Of a stretch of DNA of 64,000 nucleotides, positions 41,966-50,116 are shown piece by piece (position 1 is the first letter of the stretch; every line of letters starts with the position of its first letter). This DNA comes from Streptomyces sp. NBC_01429 (GTDB taxonomy: Bacteria; Actinomycetota; Actinomycetes; Streptomycetales; Streptomycetaceae), in NCBI RefSeq assembly GCF_036231945.1, contig NZ_CP109599.1, positions 6,413,501 through 6,477,500 of the forward strand, given 5' to 3'. A program made the translations under genes and the position numbers. The notes beneath the pieces are model-generated. The model had not been told where the DNA came from and did not search any database. It was given only the letters and a program-made list of their open reading frames with translations.

Positions 41966-42667
41966 ATGACCACAGAAGGCCGGGGCCTGCATACCCGTGT
42001 GCTGGACACCCTCGGTCTCGCCATCACCGCCGGCGAATACCCCGAGGGCAGCGTCGTCCGCACCGACGAGGTCGCCCAGCGCTTCGATGTCTCGCGCACG
42101 GTCGTCCGCGAGGTCGTCCGCGTCCTCGAATCCATGCATCTGGTCGAGTCCCGGCGCCGGGTGGGCGTGACCGTACGGCCCACCGAGGAGTGGAACGTCT
42201 ACGACCCGCGCGTCATCCGCTGGCGGCTCGCGGGCTCCGACCGGCCGCGCCAGCTGCGCTCCCTGACCACGCTGCGCTCCGCGGTCGAACCGGTCGCCGC
42301 CGGACTCGCGGCCCGCCACGCCACCCCCGAGCAGTGCGCGGCCCTCACCGAGCAGACGCTCGGCATGGTCGCCACCTCCCGGGGCGGCCGGCTGCCCGAG
42401 TACCTCGTGCACGACATCGCCTTCCACCGGGTGGTGCTGAACGCGTCGGGCAACGAGATGTTCGCCCGGCTCGGCGACGTGGTCGCCGAGGTGCTCACCG
42501 GACGCACCCGGCACCAGGTGATGTTCGCGGACCCTGACCCCGCCGCTGTCACCCTCCATGTGGGAGTCGCCGAGGCCATCCGCGAGGGCGACGCCGCTCG
42601 CGCGCAGGAGCTGACCAGGGAGATCGCCGTGGGCGCCCTGCACGAACTCGACGTACTGGCCCCCTGA
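41966..42667 (+). CDS. gntR: GntR/FadR-family regulator of gluconate genes
   Basis: 233 residues. N-terminal wHTH: AITAGEYPEGSVVRTDEVAQRFDVSRTVVREVVRVLESMHLVESRRRVGVTVRP. The C-terminal FCD domain has metal-binding positions in YLVHDIAFHRVVLNASGN and TLHVGVAEAIREGDAARAQ. It is divergent from gntK-gntP; repression relieved by gluconate or its phosphate is the expected mode. Ribosome binding site is weak (GCTTGCTCC). Confidence 0.9.
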   Translation: MTTEGRGLHTRVLDTLGLAITAGEYPEGSVVRTDEVAQRFDVSRTVVREVVRVLESMHLVESRRRVGVTVRPTEEWNVYDPRVIRWRLAGSDRPRQLRSLTTLRSAVEPVAAGLAARHATPEQCAALTEQTLGMVATSRGGRLPEYLVHDIAFHRVVLNASGNEMFARLGDVVAEVLTGRTRHQVMFADPDPAAVTLHVGVAEAIREGDAARAQELTREIAVGALHELDVLAP

Positions 42668-42773
42668 CGCGCACACCGGTGCTGCTCGCACCGCCCCCGG
42701 CACGGGATAGTGGGAGGCACAGGGGACGAACCGTTCGAGGTGTCCCCAGGTACGAGGAGAGGCAGGTCCTGGC

Positions 42774-43859
42774 ATGGCGCAGCAGGTGCAAGGGGTCGTC
42801 GCCCCCGGCAAGAACGAGCCGGTACGGGTCGAGACGATCGTCGTACCCGATCCGGGGCCCGGCGAGGCCGTGGTGAAGGTGCAGGCGTGCGGCGTCTGTC
42901 ACACCGACCTGCACTACAAGCAGGGCGGCATCAACGACGAGTTCCCCTTCCTCCTCGGTCATGAGGCCGCGGGCGTGGTGGAGTCGGTCGGCGAAGGTGT
43001 CACCGAGGTCGCCCCCGGCGACTTCGTCATTCTCAACTGGCGTGCGGTGTGCGGCAATTGCCGCGCGTGCCTGCGTGGCCGGCCGCAGTACTGCTTCAAC
43101 ACGCACAACGCGAAGCAGAAGATGACGCTGACGGACGGCACGGAGCTGTCCCCGGCCCTCGGGATCGGTGCCTTCGCCGAGAAGACCCTGGTCGCCGCCG
43201 GTCAGTGCACCAAGGTCGACCCGAGCGTCTCCCCGGCCGTCGCCGGGCTGCTCGGCTGCGGTGTGATGGCCGGTATCGGCGCCGCCATCAACACCGGACA
43301 GGTCGGCCGCGGCGACTCCGTCGCGGTCATCGGCTGCGGCGGCGTCGGGGACGCGGCGATCGTCGGCGCGCGGCTGGCGGGCGCGGCCCGGATCATCGCG
43401 GTCGACGTGGACGACCGCAAGCTGGAGACGGCGAAGTCGATGGGCGCCACCCACACCGTCAACTCCCGCTCCACCGACGCCGTCGAGGCGATCCGCGAGC
43501 TGACCGGCGGCTTCGGCGCGGACGTCGTCATCGAGGCGGTCGGCCGCCCCGAGACGTACCAGCAGGCGTTCTACGCCCGCGACCTGGCCGGGACGGTCGT
43601 CCTGGTGGGCGTCCCCACCCCGGAGATGAAGCTCGAACTGCCGCTGCTCGACGTGTTCGGCCGCGGCGGCTCCCTCAAGTCCTCCTGGTACGGCGACTGT
43701 CTGCCGTCCCGGGACTTCCCGATGCTCGTCGACCTGCACCAGCAGGGCCGGATCGACCTCGGCGCCTTCGTCACCGAGACCATCGGCCTCGGCGACGTCG
43801 AGAAGGCGTTCGCCCGGATGCACGAGGGCGATGTCCTGCGTTCCGTGGTGGTGTTCTGA
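42774..43859 (+). CDS. mscR: S-(hydroxymethyl)mycothiol dehydrogenase
   Basis: 361 residues. Zinc MDR enzyme: CGVCHTDLHYKQGGINDEFPFLLGHEAAG, structural zinc CGNCRACLRGRPQYC, followed by FNTHNAKQKMTLTDGTELSPALGIGAFAEKTLVAAGQCTKV, a stretch characteristic of the mycothiol enzyme; Rossmann VIGCGGVGDAAIVGARLAG. It oxidises S-hydroxymethyl-mycothiol, formed from formaldehyde, with NAD. Its stop overlaps the start of the MBL gene (TGATG). Confidence 0.93.
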   Translation: MAQQVQGVVAPGKNEPVRVETIVVPDPGPGEAVVKVQACGVCHTDLHYKQGGINDEFPFLLGHEAAGVVESVGEGVTEVAPGDFVILNWRAVCGNCRACLRGRPQYCFNTHNAKQKMTLTDGTELSPALGIGAFAEKTLVAAGQCTKVDPSVSPAVAGLLGCGVMAGIGAAINTGQVGRGDSVAVIGCGGVGDAAIVGARLAGAARIIAVDVDDRKLETAKSMGATHTVNSRSTDAVEAIRELTGGFGADVVIEAVGRPETYQQAFYARDLAGTVVLVGVPTPEMKLELPLLDVFGRGGSLKSSWYGDCLPSRDFPMLVDLHQQGRIDLGAFVTETIGLGDVEKAFARMHEGDVLRSVVVF

Positions 43860-44488
43860 TGAGCGTCCGTATCGACCATCTCGTCACCTCCGGCACCTTC
43901 TCGCTGGACGGCGGCAGCTGGGACGTCGACAACAACGTCTGGATCGTCGGGGACGACTCCGAGGCGATCGTCATCGACGCCGCCCATGACGCCGCCGCCA
44001 TCGAGGACGCGCTCGGCGGCCGTACGCTGCGCGCCATCGTCTGCACGCACGCGCACAACGACCACATCGACGCCGCCCCGGCGCTCGCCGCCGCCACCGG
44101 CGCGCCCGTACTGCTGCACCCGGACGATCTGCCGCTGTGGAAGCAGACCTACCCCGAGCAGATCCCGGACCGTGTGCTGACCGACGGCGGGACGCTCTCG
44201 GTCGCCGGGACCACCCTGACCGTGCTGCACACACCCGGCCACGCGCCGGGCGCGGTCTGCCTCTACGCCCCGGAGCTGTCGACGGTCTTCACCGGCGACA
44301 CGCTCTTCCAGGGCGGCCCCGGCGCCACGGGCCGGTCGTTCTCGCACTTCCCGACGATCGTCGACTCGATCCGCGACCGGCTGCTGAGCCTGCCGCCGGA
44401 GACCGTCGTACGGACCGGACACGGCGACTCGACCACCATCGGCGCCGAGTCCCCGCACCTGGGGGAGTGGATCCGCCGCGGCCACTGA
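43859..44488 (+). CDS. MBL-fold hydrolase partner of mscR
   Basis: 209 residues. MBL motif CTHAHNDHIDAAPAL, further ligands HTPGHAPGAVCLY, FTGDTLFQGGPGATGRSFSHF and GHGDSTTIG. Translationally coupled to mscR. In actinobacteria this neighbour is thought to hydrolyse S-formyl-mycothiol to formate and mycothiol, completing formaldehyde removal; that role is from context. Confidence 0.88.
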   Translation: MSVRIDHLVTSGTFSLDGGSWDVDNNVWIVGDDSEAIVIDAAHDAAAIEDALGGRTLRAIVCTHAHNDHIDAAPALAAATGAPVLLHPDDLPLWKQTYPEQIPDRVLTDGGTLSVAGTTLTVLHTPGHAPGAVCLYAPELSTVFTGDTLFQGGPGATGRSFSHFPTIVDSIRDRLLSLPPETVVRTGHGDSTTIGAESPHLGEWIRRGH

Positions 44489-44494
44489 GCCGAT

Positions 44495-45427
44495 TCAGCG
44501 GGGCCACCGAACCAGCCGCAGCCTGCTGGTGAAGCGCAGCGGGACACCGGTCACCGGATCGGTGAACTCCAGTGTCTTCGCAAGTAGTTGCAGGGGCCGC
44601 CCGTAGTCCTCGGGGCTGTCCTCCCGAACCACCGGATAGAGCGGGTCGTTCAGGAGCGGCAGCCCCAGGCTGTTCATGTGGACCCGCAGTTGATGGGTAC
44701 GGCCGGTGGCCGGCAGCAGCCGGTACCGGCCCAGCCCGCCCCGGTGCTCCAGCAGCTCGATCCGGCTCTCGCTGTTCGGCTCGCCGGGGACCTCGCGCGC
44801 GGCGAGCGTCCCGCGCTCCTTCTCGATCCGGCCGCGCACGGTGACGGGCAGCGGCACGGCGGGGTCGTACGCCGCCACCGCCTCGTACTCCTTGCCCACC
44901 GCCCGGTCCCGGAACAGCGTCTGGTACGCGCCCCGGTCCCCGGCCCGTACGACGAAGAGCACCAGACCCGCCGTCAGCCGGTCCAGCCGGTGCGCCGGCT
45001 GGAGTTCCGGCAGGCCGAGGCCGCGCCGCAGCCGGGCGAGCGCGGTCTCGGTGATGTGGCCGCCGCGCGGGGTGGTGGCGAGGAAGTGCGGTTTGTCGGC
45101 GACGACGATCCGCTCGTCCCGGTACACGATCCCGACCTCGAACGGCACCCGCTCCTCGGCGGCGAAGTCCCGGTGGAACCAGACGTACCGTCCCGGCGTG
45201 TACGGCTCGGCGCCGGTGACCGGCCCGTCCGCCGCCACGAACCGGCCCTCCCGCAGCATCGCGTCGATCCGCGCGCCGCCGATCGCCGCCCCGAACCGCG
45301 CCACGAGATGGTCCCGTACGGTCGGCCACGCCCCACCGGGATCGGCGGGCAGCCGCAGCCGTACCGGGTCGATCCCGTCGCGCTGGGGGAGCGGAGCGGG
45401 CGGCGGGGGTCGGTGTCTGCGGGCCAC
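44495..45427 (-). CDS. RluA-family pseudouridine synthase
   Basis: 310 residues from a GTG. Catalytic motif PAHRLDRLTAGLVLF with the essential Asp; IVVADKPHFLATTPRGGH before it; TGRTHQLRVHMNSLGLPLLNDPLYP after it. An N-terminal S4-like stretch is present (ARIDAMLREGRFVAADGPV). It isomerises a uridine in rRNA or tRNA; which site is unknown. Convergent with the MBL gene, six bases apart. Confidence 0.9.
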   Translation of the reverse strand: MARRHRPPPPAPLPQRDGIDPVRLRLPADPGGAWPTVRDHLVARFGAAIGGARIDAMLREGRFVAADGPVTGAEPYTPGRYVWFHRDFAAEERVPFEVGIVYRDERIVVADKPHFLATTPRGGHITETALARLRRGLGLPELQPAHRLDRLTAGLVLFVVRAGDRGAYQTLFRDRAVGKEYEAVAAYDPAVPLPVTVRGRIEKERGTLAAREVPGEPNSESRIELLEHRGGLGRYRLLPATGRTHQLRVHMNSLGLPLLNDPLYPVVREDSPEDYGRPLQLLAKTLEFTDPVTGVPLRFTSRLRLVRWPR

Positions 45428-45492
45428 GGGCCCGGAGTGTACCGGCCGGTTCGGGGTCGGCCCGGACTCCCGGACGGTGTGATCATCGGACG

Positions 45493-45945
45493 ATGGAAGA
45501 GTTTCTGAGCCTGGACGAGGTGGAAGCGATCGCCCGCCGCGCGCACGCGCGGCAGACGGACAAGGCGGGCCGCCCCTACGCGGAGCATCTGGCGGCGGTC
45601 GCGGACGGGGTCGCGCGGCGCGGCGGCAGTACGGAGCAGATCGCCGCCGCCTGGCTGCACGACGCGATCGAGGACGGCGCGCTGACCCGCGCGTGGCTCG
45701 ACGGGGCGGCGCTCCCGACCGGCGTCAAAACCATGGTGCTGGCCATGACCAAGCGCCCCGGCGAACCCCCCGAGGAGTACGCCGCCCGGATCCTCGCCGT
45801 TCCCGGCGCGCCGCTCATCAAGGAGGCGGACCTCGCGCACAACGCGGATCCGGACCGGCTCGCCGTGCTCGACCCGGCGACCGGGGAGCGGCTCACCGCC
45901 AAGTACGCCCGTATGCGGCGGCTGTTGGGGCTGACCGGCGGCTGA
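45493..45945 (+). CDS. HD-domain phosphohydrolase (RelA/SpoT-like HD fold)
   Basis: 150 residues. RRAHARQTDKAGRPYAEHLAAVADGVARRGGSTEQIAAAWLHDAIEDG shows the first His and the HD pair; EYAARILAVPGAPLIKEADLAHNADPDRL carries the later Asp. This is the layout of small MESH1-like HD hydrolases. A nucleotide such as (p)ppGpp is possible but unproven. Confidence 0.78.
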   Translation: MEEFLSLDEVEAIARRAHARQTDKAGRPYAEHLAAVADGVARRGGSTEQIAAAWLHDAIEDGALTRAWLDGAALPTGVKTMVLAMTKRPGEPPEEYAARILAVPGAPLIKEADLAHNADPDRLAVLDPATGERLTAKYARMRRLLGLTGG

Positions 45946-45972
45946 GGGGCCGATGGTAGGTTCGGGGATCAC

Positions 45973-47253
45973 ATGGTGAGCGTGGGGGCGATGAGCGGCA
46001 CTGAAGCGAGCCGGGTCCCGCTGGCCGACGACGAGCGGCACCCGGACGTACGGGCACGGATCCGGCGGCCCGAGCGCCCACCGGGCGGCTCCGGCGCGAG
46101 GCCGAAGGCCCCCGGAACCGCGGCCCTTGGCGACACGGCCCTTTACGACGCAGCCCCTGCCAACACGGCCCCCGGCAACTTTTGCGACACGGTCCCTGGC
46201 AACACAGCCCCCGGCAATCTTCGCGACACGGCCCCTGGCCGCCCGGCCGCGCGCGTCATGGCCGGGCTCACCACCGTCTCCATGGCGGTGGCCGTCGCGC
46301 TGCTCGCGCGCGGGGAGTTCGCGCCCGAGGCACTCGGCGCGGCACTCCCGGTCGCCGCGCTGCCGCTCGCCGCCGGCGGGGTCGCGGCGGGGCGCTCCGG
46401 GAGACGTGGGCTCGCGGCCACACTGCTGCTCACCGGCGGAGCCCTCGGGACCCTCGGCGCCTGGGCGCTCGCCGACGCCCACCACTGGCCGGGGACGACG
46501 CGCGCGGGCGCGGTGGCCTGCGCGGTGACGCTGACCCTGGCGCTGCTCGGCCGGTTCGTGGTGGCGGGGCGCGGTGTGCTGGCGGGCGCCGGCGCCCTGG
46601 CGGTCACCACCCTCGGCTGGGAGGCCGTGGCCGCCCTCCTGGGCGGTGCGCAGAGCGCGCCATCGCAGGCCGGGCTGGGCACCGTACTCGCGGTGGCCTC
46701 CGTCCTCGGCCTCGGCGCCCTGCCCAGGCTGGCGCTGATGGGCGCCGGGCTCACCAGGCTGGACGACCGCCGCTCGGCCGGGGCGTCGGTGAGCCGCCAT
46801 CAGGTGGCCGTCGCCCTCACCGCCACACACCGGCGGCTGCTGCCCGCCACCGTCGTCCTCGCCGTCTCGGCGACGGCGGCCGGGCTCCTCGTCGTCCGCG
46901 CACCGGACGGCTGGACGGTCACGACGGCCGTCGTACTCGCCGTGCTGCTGCCGCTGCGCGCCCGCGCCTTCCCGCCGACGGCCCAAGCGTCCGCCGTGCG
47001 CGCCGCCGGACTCGTGCTCGCGCTGCGGCTGACCGCGCTGTGGCTGGAGCACACGTCCGGAGCCTGGCCGCTGCTGCTGCCCCTCGCCCTGGCCGCCGCC
47101 CCGCTCCTCGGGTTCGGCGGGGAGTCCGGCGAACGGTTACGGGCGCGGCTGCGGCGGACCGGGGACGCGGCGGAGTACGCCGGTGTGATCGCGCTGCTCG
47201 CGGCTGCGGCCGGTGTGTTCGGTGTCCACGGGCTGCTGCCCGGCAGTTTTTGA
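45973..47253 (+). CDS. EccD-like multispanning membrane protein (type VII secretion-related)
   Basis: 426 residues; start ATG at 45973, or the ATG at 45991. The first 90 residues are soluble and carry repeats (NTAPGN, DTVPGN, DTAPG types) coded by imperfect DNA repeats. After residue 95 about ten hydrophobic helices follow (VMAGLTTVSMAVAVALLARG to GVIALLAAAAGVFGVHGLLPG), with a central charged loop LTRLDDRRSAGASVSRHQVAVALTATHRRLLPA. This fits the EccD family of ESX systems, and the next gene is an EspI-like ATPase, which supports it. No EccC, EccB, WXG100 or mycosin gene is in view. Confidence 0.65.
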   Translation: MVSVGAMSGTEASRVPLADDERHPDVRARIRRPERPPGGSGARPKAPGTAALGDTALYDAAPANTAPGNFCDTVPGNTAPGNLRDTAPGRPAARVMAGLTTVSMAVAVALLARGEFAPEALGAALPVAALPLAAGGVAAGRSGRRGLAATLLLTGGALGTLGAWALADAHHWPGTTRAGAVACAVTLTLALLGRFVVAGRGVLAGAGALAVTTLGWEAVAALLGGAQSAPSQAGLGTVLAVASVLGLGALPRLALMGAGLTRLDDRRSAGASVSRHQVAVALTATHRRLLPATVVLAVSATAAGLLVVRAPDGWTVTTAVVLAVLLPLRARAFPPTAQASAVRAAGLVLALRLTALWLEHTSGAWPLLLPLALAAAPLLGFGGESGERLRARLRRTGDAAEYAGVIALLAAAAGVFGVHGLLPGSF

Positions 47254-47284
47254 TCACGGTTCAGAGACCAGAGGGGGATTCGGA

Positions 47285-48346
47285 ATGTCCGGTCAGGACA
47301 GCGGGCACATACGTCAGGACGCGGGCGGGGAGCAGGTGCCCGTACAGGACACCGCTCCGCCGCGGGACGCCGTGCCCGCCCCGGCGACGGACACGGTCCC
47401 GCCTCCGCCGCCGCCCTTCCCCGCCCCCGAGACCGTCGCCGTCACCGCGCCCTCCCTGGCCGAGGCGGCGGGCCGGCCCCGGCACGGCGATTCCCTGGTC
47501 CGCCGCTCCACCCGCGCCGCCCGCGCCCTCCTCGGCTCCACCACCCGTGAGATCGCCGAAGAGGCCCGTATCGCTGAGGAGTTGCAGTACCCGCTCACCA
47601 CCGGACGCCAGATCGTGGTGACCAGCATCCGCGGCGGCGCCGGGAAGACCACCGTCACCGCCCTGCTCAGCCGCACCTTCAACCACTACCGCCACGACCC
47701 GGTCGTCACCGTCGAGGCCGACTCCGCGCTCGGCACCCTCCCCACCCGGCTCGGCGCCGAGGCCGTGCGCTGGAGCTGCGCCGATCTCGCGCGGATCCTC
47801 GCGCCGTCCCCGTACGCGATGCAACTCACCGACATCACCGGCTATCTGGTCCCGCTGGAGGGCGGCTGGCTGCTGCCCGGCAGCCAGGGCCGCATCGGCG
47901 CCCCGCTCGGCATCGCCGAGTACCGGACCGTCATGGCCGCGCTGCGCCGCCGCTTCGGCGTGACGGTCGTCGACTGCGAGACGCTGCCGGGCGAGCTGGC
48001 CCGTACCGCCGTGGACACCGCGCACGCCCGGGTGCTGGTCGCGCCGGCCACGCTGGAGGGCGTCAGCAGCACCCGCGCGGTGCTCGACTGGATGGCGGGC
48101 CTGCCCGGCCCCGTACTCGCCACCACCGTGATCGCGCTCACGGTCTCCTCGCCGGACGCGAACTTCGGCGTGAAGGCGGCCACCCGCCATCTGGAGGAGA
48201 CGGGGGTACGGGTCGTCGTCCTGCCGTACGACCGGCACCTCGCCGCGGGCGGTCCTGTCCGCACCGCCCTGCTCGCGCCGGAGACGAGGATCGGCGCGAC
48301 CCGGCTGGGCGCGGAGACACTGCGCCGCGCGGTGAGCGCGGGCTGA
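47285..48346 (+). CDS. EspI/MinD-like P-loop ATPase, type VII secretion-associated
   Basis: 353 residues from the ATG at 47285. A Pro-rich disordered N-terminus (to about 75), then a linker with RRSTRAARALLGSTTREIAEEARIAEELQYPLTTGRQIVVTSIRGGAGKTT. The Walker A is RGGAGKTTV, with later MinD/ParA-type segments (VVTVEADSALGTLP, VVDCETLPGELARTAVDTAHARVLVAPATLEGVSSTRAVLDWM). This N-terminal disorder plus ATPase design is that of EspI-like proteins of ESX loci. It lies 31 bases after the EccD-like gene. Proposed role is ATP-dependent regulation or assembly of secretion. Confidence 0.75.
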   Translation: MSGQDSGHIRQDAGGEQVPVQDTAPPRDAVPAPATDTVPPPPPPFPAPETVAVTAPSLAEAAGRPRHGDSLVRRSTRAARALLGSTTREIAEEARIAEELQYPLTTGRQIVVTSIRGGAGKTTVTALLSRTFNHYRHDPVVTVEADSALGTLPTRLGAEAVRWSCADLARILAPSPYAMQLTDITGYLVPLEGGWLLPGSQGRIGAPLGIAEYRTVMAALRRRFGVTVVDCETLPGELARTAVDTAHARVLVAPATLEGVSSTRAVLDWMAGLPGPVLATTVIALTVSSPDANFGVKAATRHLEETGVRVVVLPYDRHLAAGGPVRTALLAPETRIGATRLGAETLRRAVSAG

Positions 48347-48434
48347 GCGTACGGATATACGGACCGGGCGCACCGAGAGGCGCCGAGCGCACGGATACGA
48401 CGGATCGGCGGCGGCCCGGCGCGCGCTCGGCCGG

Positions 48435-48625
48435 GCGCGGCCGAGAGTGTGCGACCGGCCAGGGCGTGCGACCGGCCCAAGCGGCCCCGGCCAGGGCGTG
48501 CGACCGGCCCAAGCGGCCCCGGCCAGGGCGTGCGACCGGCCCGAGCGGCCCCGACCGGGGTGTGAGTCCGGCCCGAGCGGCCCCGACCGGGGTGTGAGTC
48601 CGGCCAGACCGGCCCCGACCGACCG
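48435..48625. repeat. 32-bp tandem repeat (minisatellite), about six units
   Basis: The unit (core GCGGCCCCGGCCAGGGC then GTGCGACCGGCCCAA) recurs with exactly 32-base spacing: GCGGCC at 48481, 48513, 48545 and 48577, and a diverged copy at 48609. The last copies change to GACCGGGGTGTGAGTCCGG. It fills the 355-base gap between the EspI-like and DMT genes, in which I see no gene. There are no spacers between units. Confidence 0.92.
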
Positions 48626-48701
48626 CCGCCCCGTACCTCGTTCGGTCCCGGTCCGGCGGGCTGAGCCCGGTTCCGGCCTCCGCCGCCCGCATGATGGGCC
48701 G

Positions 48702-49571
48702 GTGATCAGTGTCCTGTTCGCCGTCCTGACCGCGATCAGCAACGGCTCCGCCTCGGTGCTCCAGCGCCGTGCCGCGTCCACCGTCCCCGACCGGGCGGCC
48801 ATGCGCTTCTCGCTGATCCGGAAACTGCTGCGGCAGAAGGTGTGGCTGGCCGGGATCGGTCTGGTCCTGGTGGCCGCGGTCTGCCAGGCGATCGCGCTCG
48901 CCACCGGCCCGATCGCCGTCGTCCAGCCGATCTTCGTGATGGAGCTGCCCTCCACCCTGCTCCTCGCCAGTCTGCTCTTCCGGAGGCGGCTGCCGCGCTC
49001 CACCTGGTACGGAGTCGCCGCCGTGACCTGCGGTCTGGCCCTCGCGATGGCCACGGCGGCCCCGGGCGGCGGCAGTGACACCGTGCGCGGTACCTCCTGG
49101 ATCCCCGCGCTGCTCATCACCTGCGCCGCCGAAGCAGCCCTGATCCTCTGGTCCCTGCGGCTGCACGGCAACGCGCGGGCCGCAGCCCTGGGGCTCGCGG
49201 CGGCCGGCGGATACGCGCTGACGGCGGCCCTGATGAAGGACGCCGTGGCCCGGCTCGACACCGGTGGAGTGGGCGCCCTGGTCGCCTCCTGGCAGCTCTA
49301 CGCCACGGCCGTGGCCGGCGTGGGGGCGCTGTTCCTGCTACAGAACGCCCTCCAGGCGGGCTCCCTGGCCGCCTCGCAGCCGATGCTCACCCTCGGGGAC
49401 GCGCTGATCAGCGTCGCGTACGGGGTCACGCTGTTCGGCGAGAGCCTGCGCACCGGCTGGTGGCTGCTGCCGCAGTTCGCCGGCATCGCCCTGATCGCGG
49501 TGGGCTGTCTGGAACTGGCCCGCTCACCCCTCGCGGCGGGCGGACCGCCCCCGGCCCGGCGCGTGCGCTGA
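48702..49571 (+). CDS. DMT-superfamily (EamA/NIPA-like) membrane transporter
   Basis: 289 residues from a GTG at 48702. Nine to ten hydrophobic helices in two repeats: VLFAVLTAISNGSASVLQRRAA at helix 1, GPIAVVQPIFVMELPSTLLLASLLFRRRLPRSTWYGVAAV, then SLAASQPMLTLGDALISVAYGVTLFGESLRTG. The pattern (DMT family with P-x-F/L-V...E) is common in Streptomyces; substrate unknown. Sequence upstream is repeat DNA, so a longer N-terminus is unlikely. Confidence 0.82.
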   Translation: MISVLFAVLTAISNGSASVLQRRAASTVPDRAAMRFSLIRKLLRQKVWLAGIGLVLVAAVCQAIALATGPIAVVQPIFVMELPSTLLLASLLFRRRLPRSTWYGVAAVTCGLALAMATAAPGGGSDTVRGTSWIPALLITCAAEAALILWSLRLHGNARAAALGLAAAGGYALTAALMKDAVARLDTGGVGALVASWQLYATAVAGVGALFLLQNALQAGSLAASQPMLTLGDALISVAYGVTLFGESLRTGWWLLPQFAGIALIAVGCLELARSPLAAGGPPPARRVR

Positions 49572-49596
49572 CGCCCCGGCCGCCGGGCACGGGGAT

Positions 49597-50100
49597 TCAG
49601 CCCTCCCGAGGGCCGGGCTCCGGGGGCAGCCCGGTGACCCGCATGGTGATGTTCAGCCGCCCGGAGGCGAGCCCGGTCGCCGGATCGCCGGTACCCGGAT
49701 ACACCTTCGGCACGCCGTGATAGGCGAAGCGGGACGGGCCGCCGAAGACGAACAGGTCGCCGGAGGCGAGTTCGACGTCGGTGTACGGCTTGGCGCGGGT
49801 CTCGGTATTGCCGAACCGGAAGAGGCAGCTGTCCCCGATGGTGAGCGAGACGACGGGAGCACTGGAGCGCTCGTCCTTGTCCTGGTGCATGCCCATCCGG
49901 GACTCGCCGTCATAGAAGTTGATCAGCGCGGTGTCGGGCGCGTACCCGTCGCCCGCCGCCGGATCCCCGTACGCCTCCACGAGCGCCCGCCGCCCGAGCT
50001 CGGCCATCCACCCGGGAAACGCGGCGACCGGCCGGCCGTTCACGTCGTCGGCCGTCCTGCTGTACCGGTACGGCTGCCAGTGCCAGCCCACACACTCAGG
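49597..50100 (-). pseudogene. alkB: alkB, N-terminally truncated by element insertion
   Basis: About 165 C-terminal residues of an AlkB-type 2-oxoglutarate/Fe(II) DNA-alkylation-repair dioxygenase: GWHWQPYRYSRTADDV, PDTALINFYDGESRMGMHQDKDE (HxD iron ligands), GDSCLFRFGNTE, GDLFVFGGPSRFAYHGV (second His) and RLNITMRVTGLP (2-oxoglutarate Arg). The iron site is kept, but the first roughly 45-50 residues and the promoter are gone. Upstream of GWHW the frame (LPECV...) becomes the antisense of the integrase gene. The missing part should lie at the other end of the element, outside this window. Excision would restore the gene. Confidence 0.85.
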
Positions 50101-50116
50101 CAAGTAGTATACGGAG
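50083..50116. other. Probable left attachment junction (attL) of the element
   Basis: Homology to AlkB family proteins ends at the GWHW codons (50083-50088 on plus), and the integrase start codon is at 50117. The crossover must lie in this stretch, most likely 50089-50100. The exact core cannot be fixed without the other end or an empty-site genome. Confidence 0.55.

Noticed and set aside
48435..48625. 32-bp repeats as a possible CRISPR array
   Set aside because: The units are head to tail with no unique spacers, and no cas genes are near.
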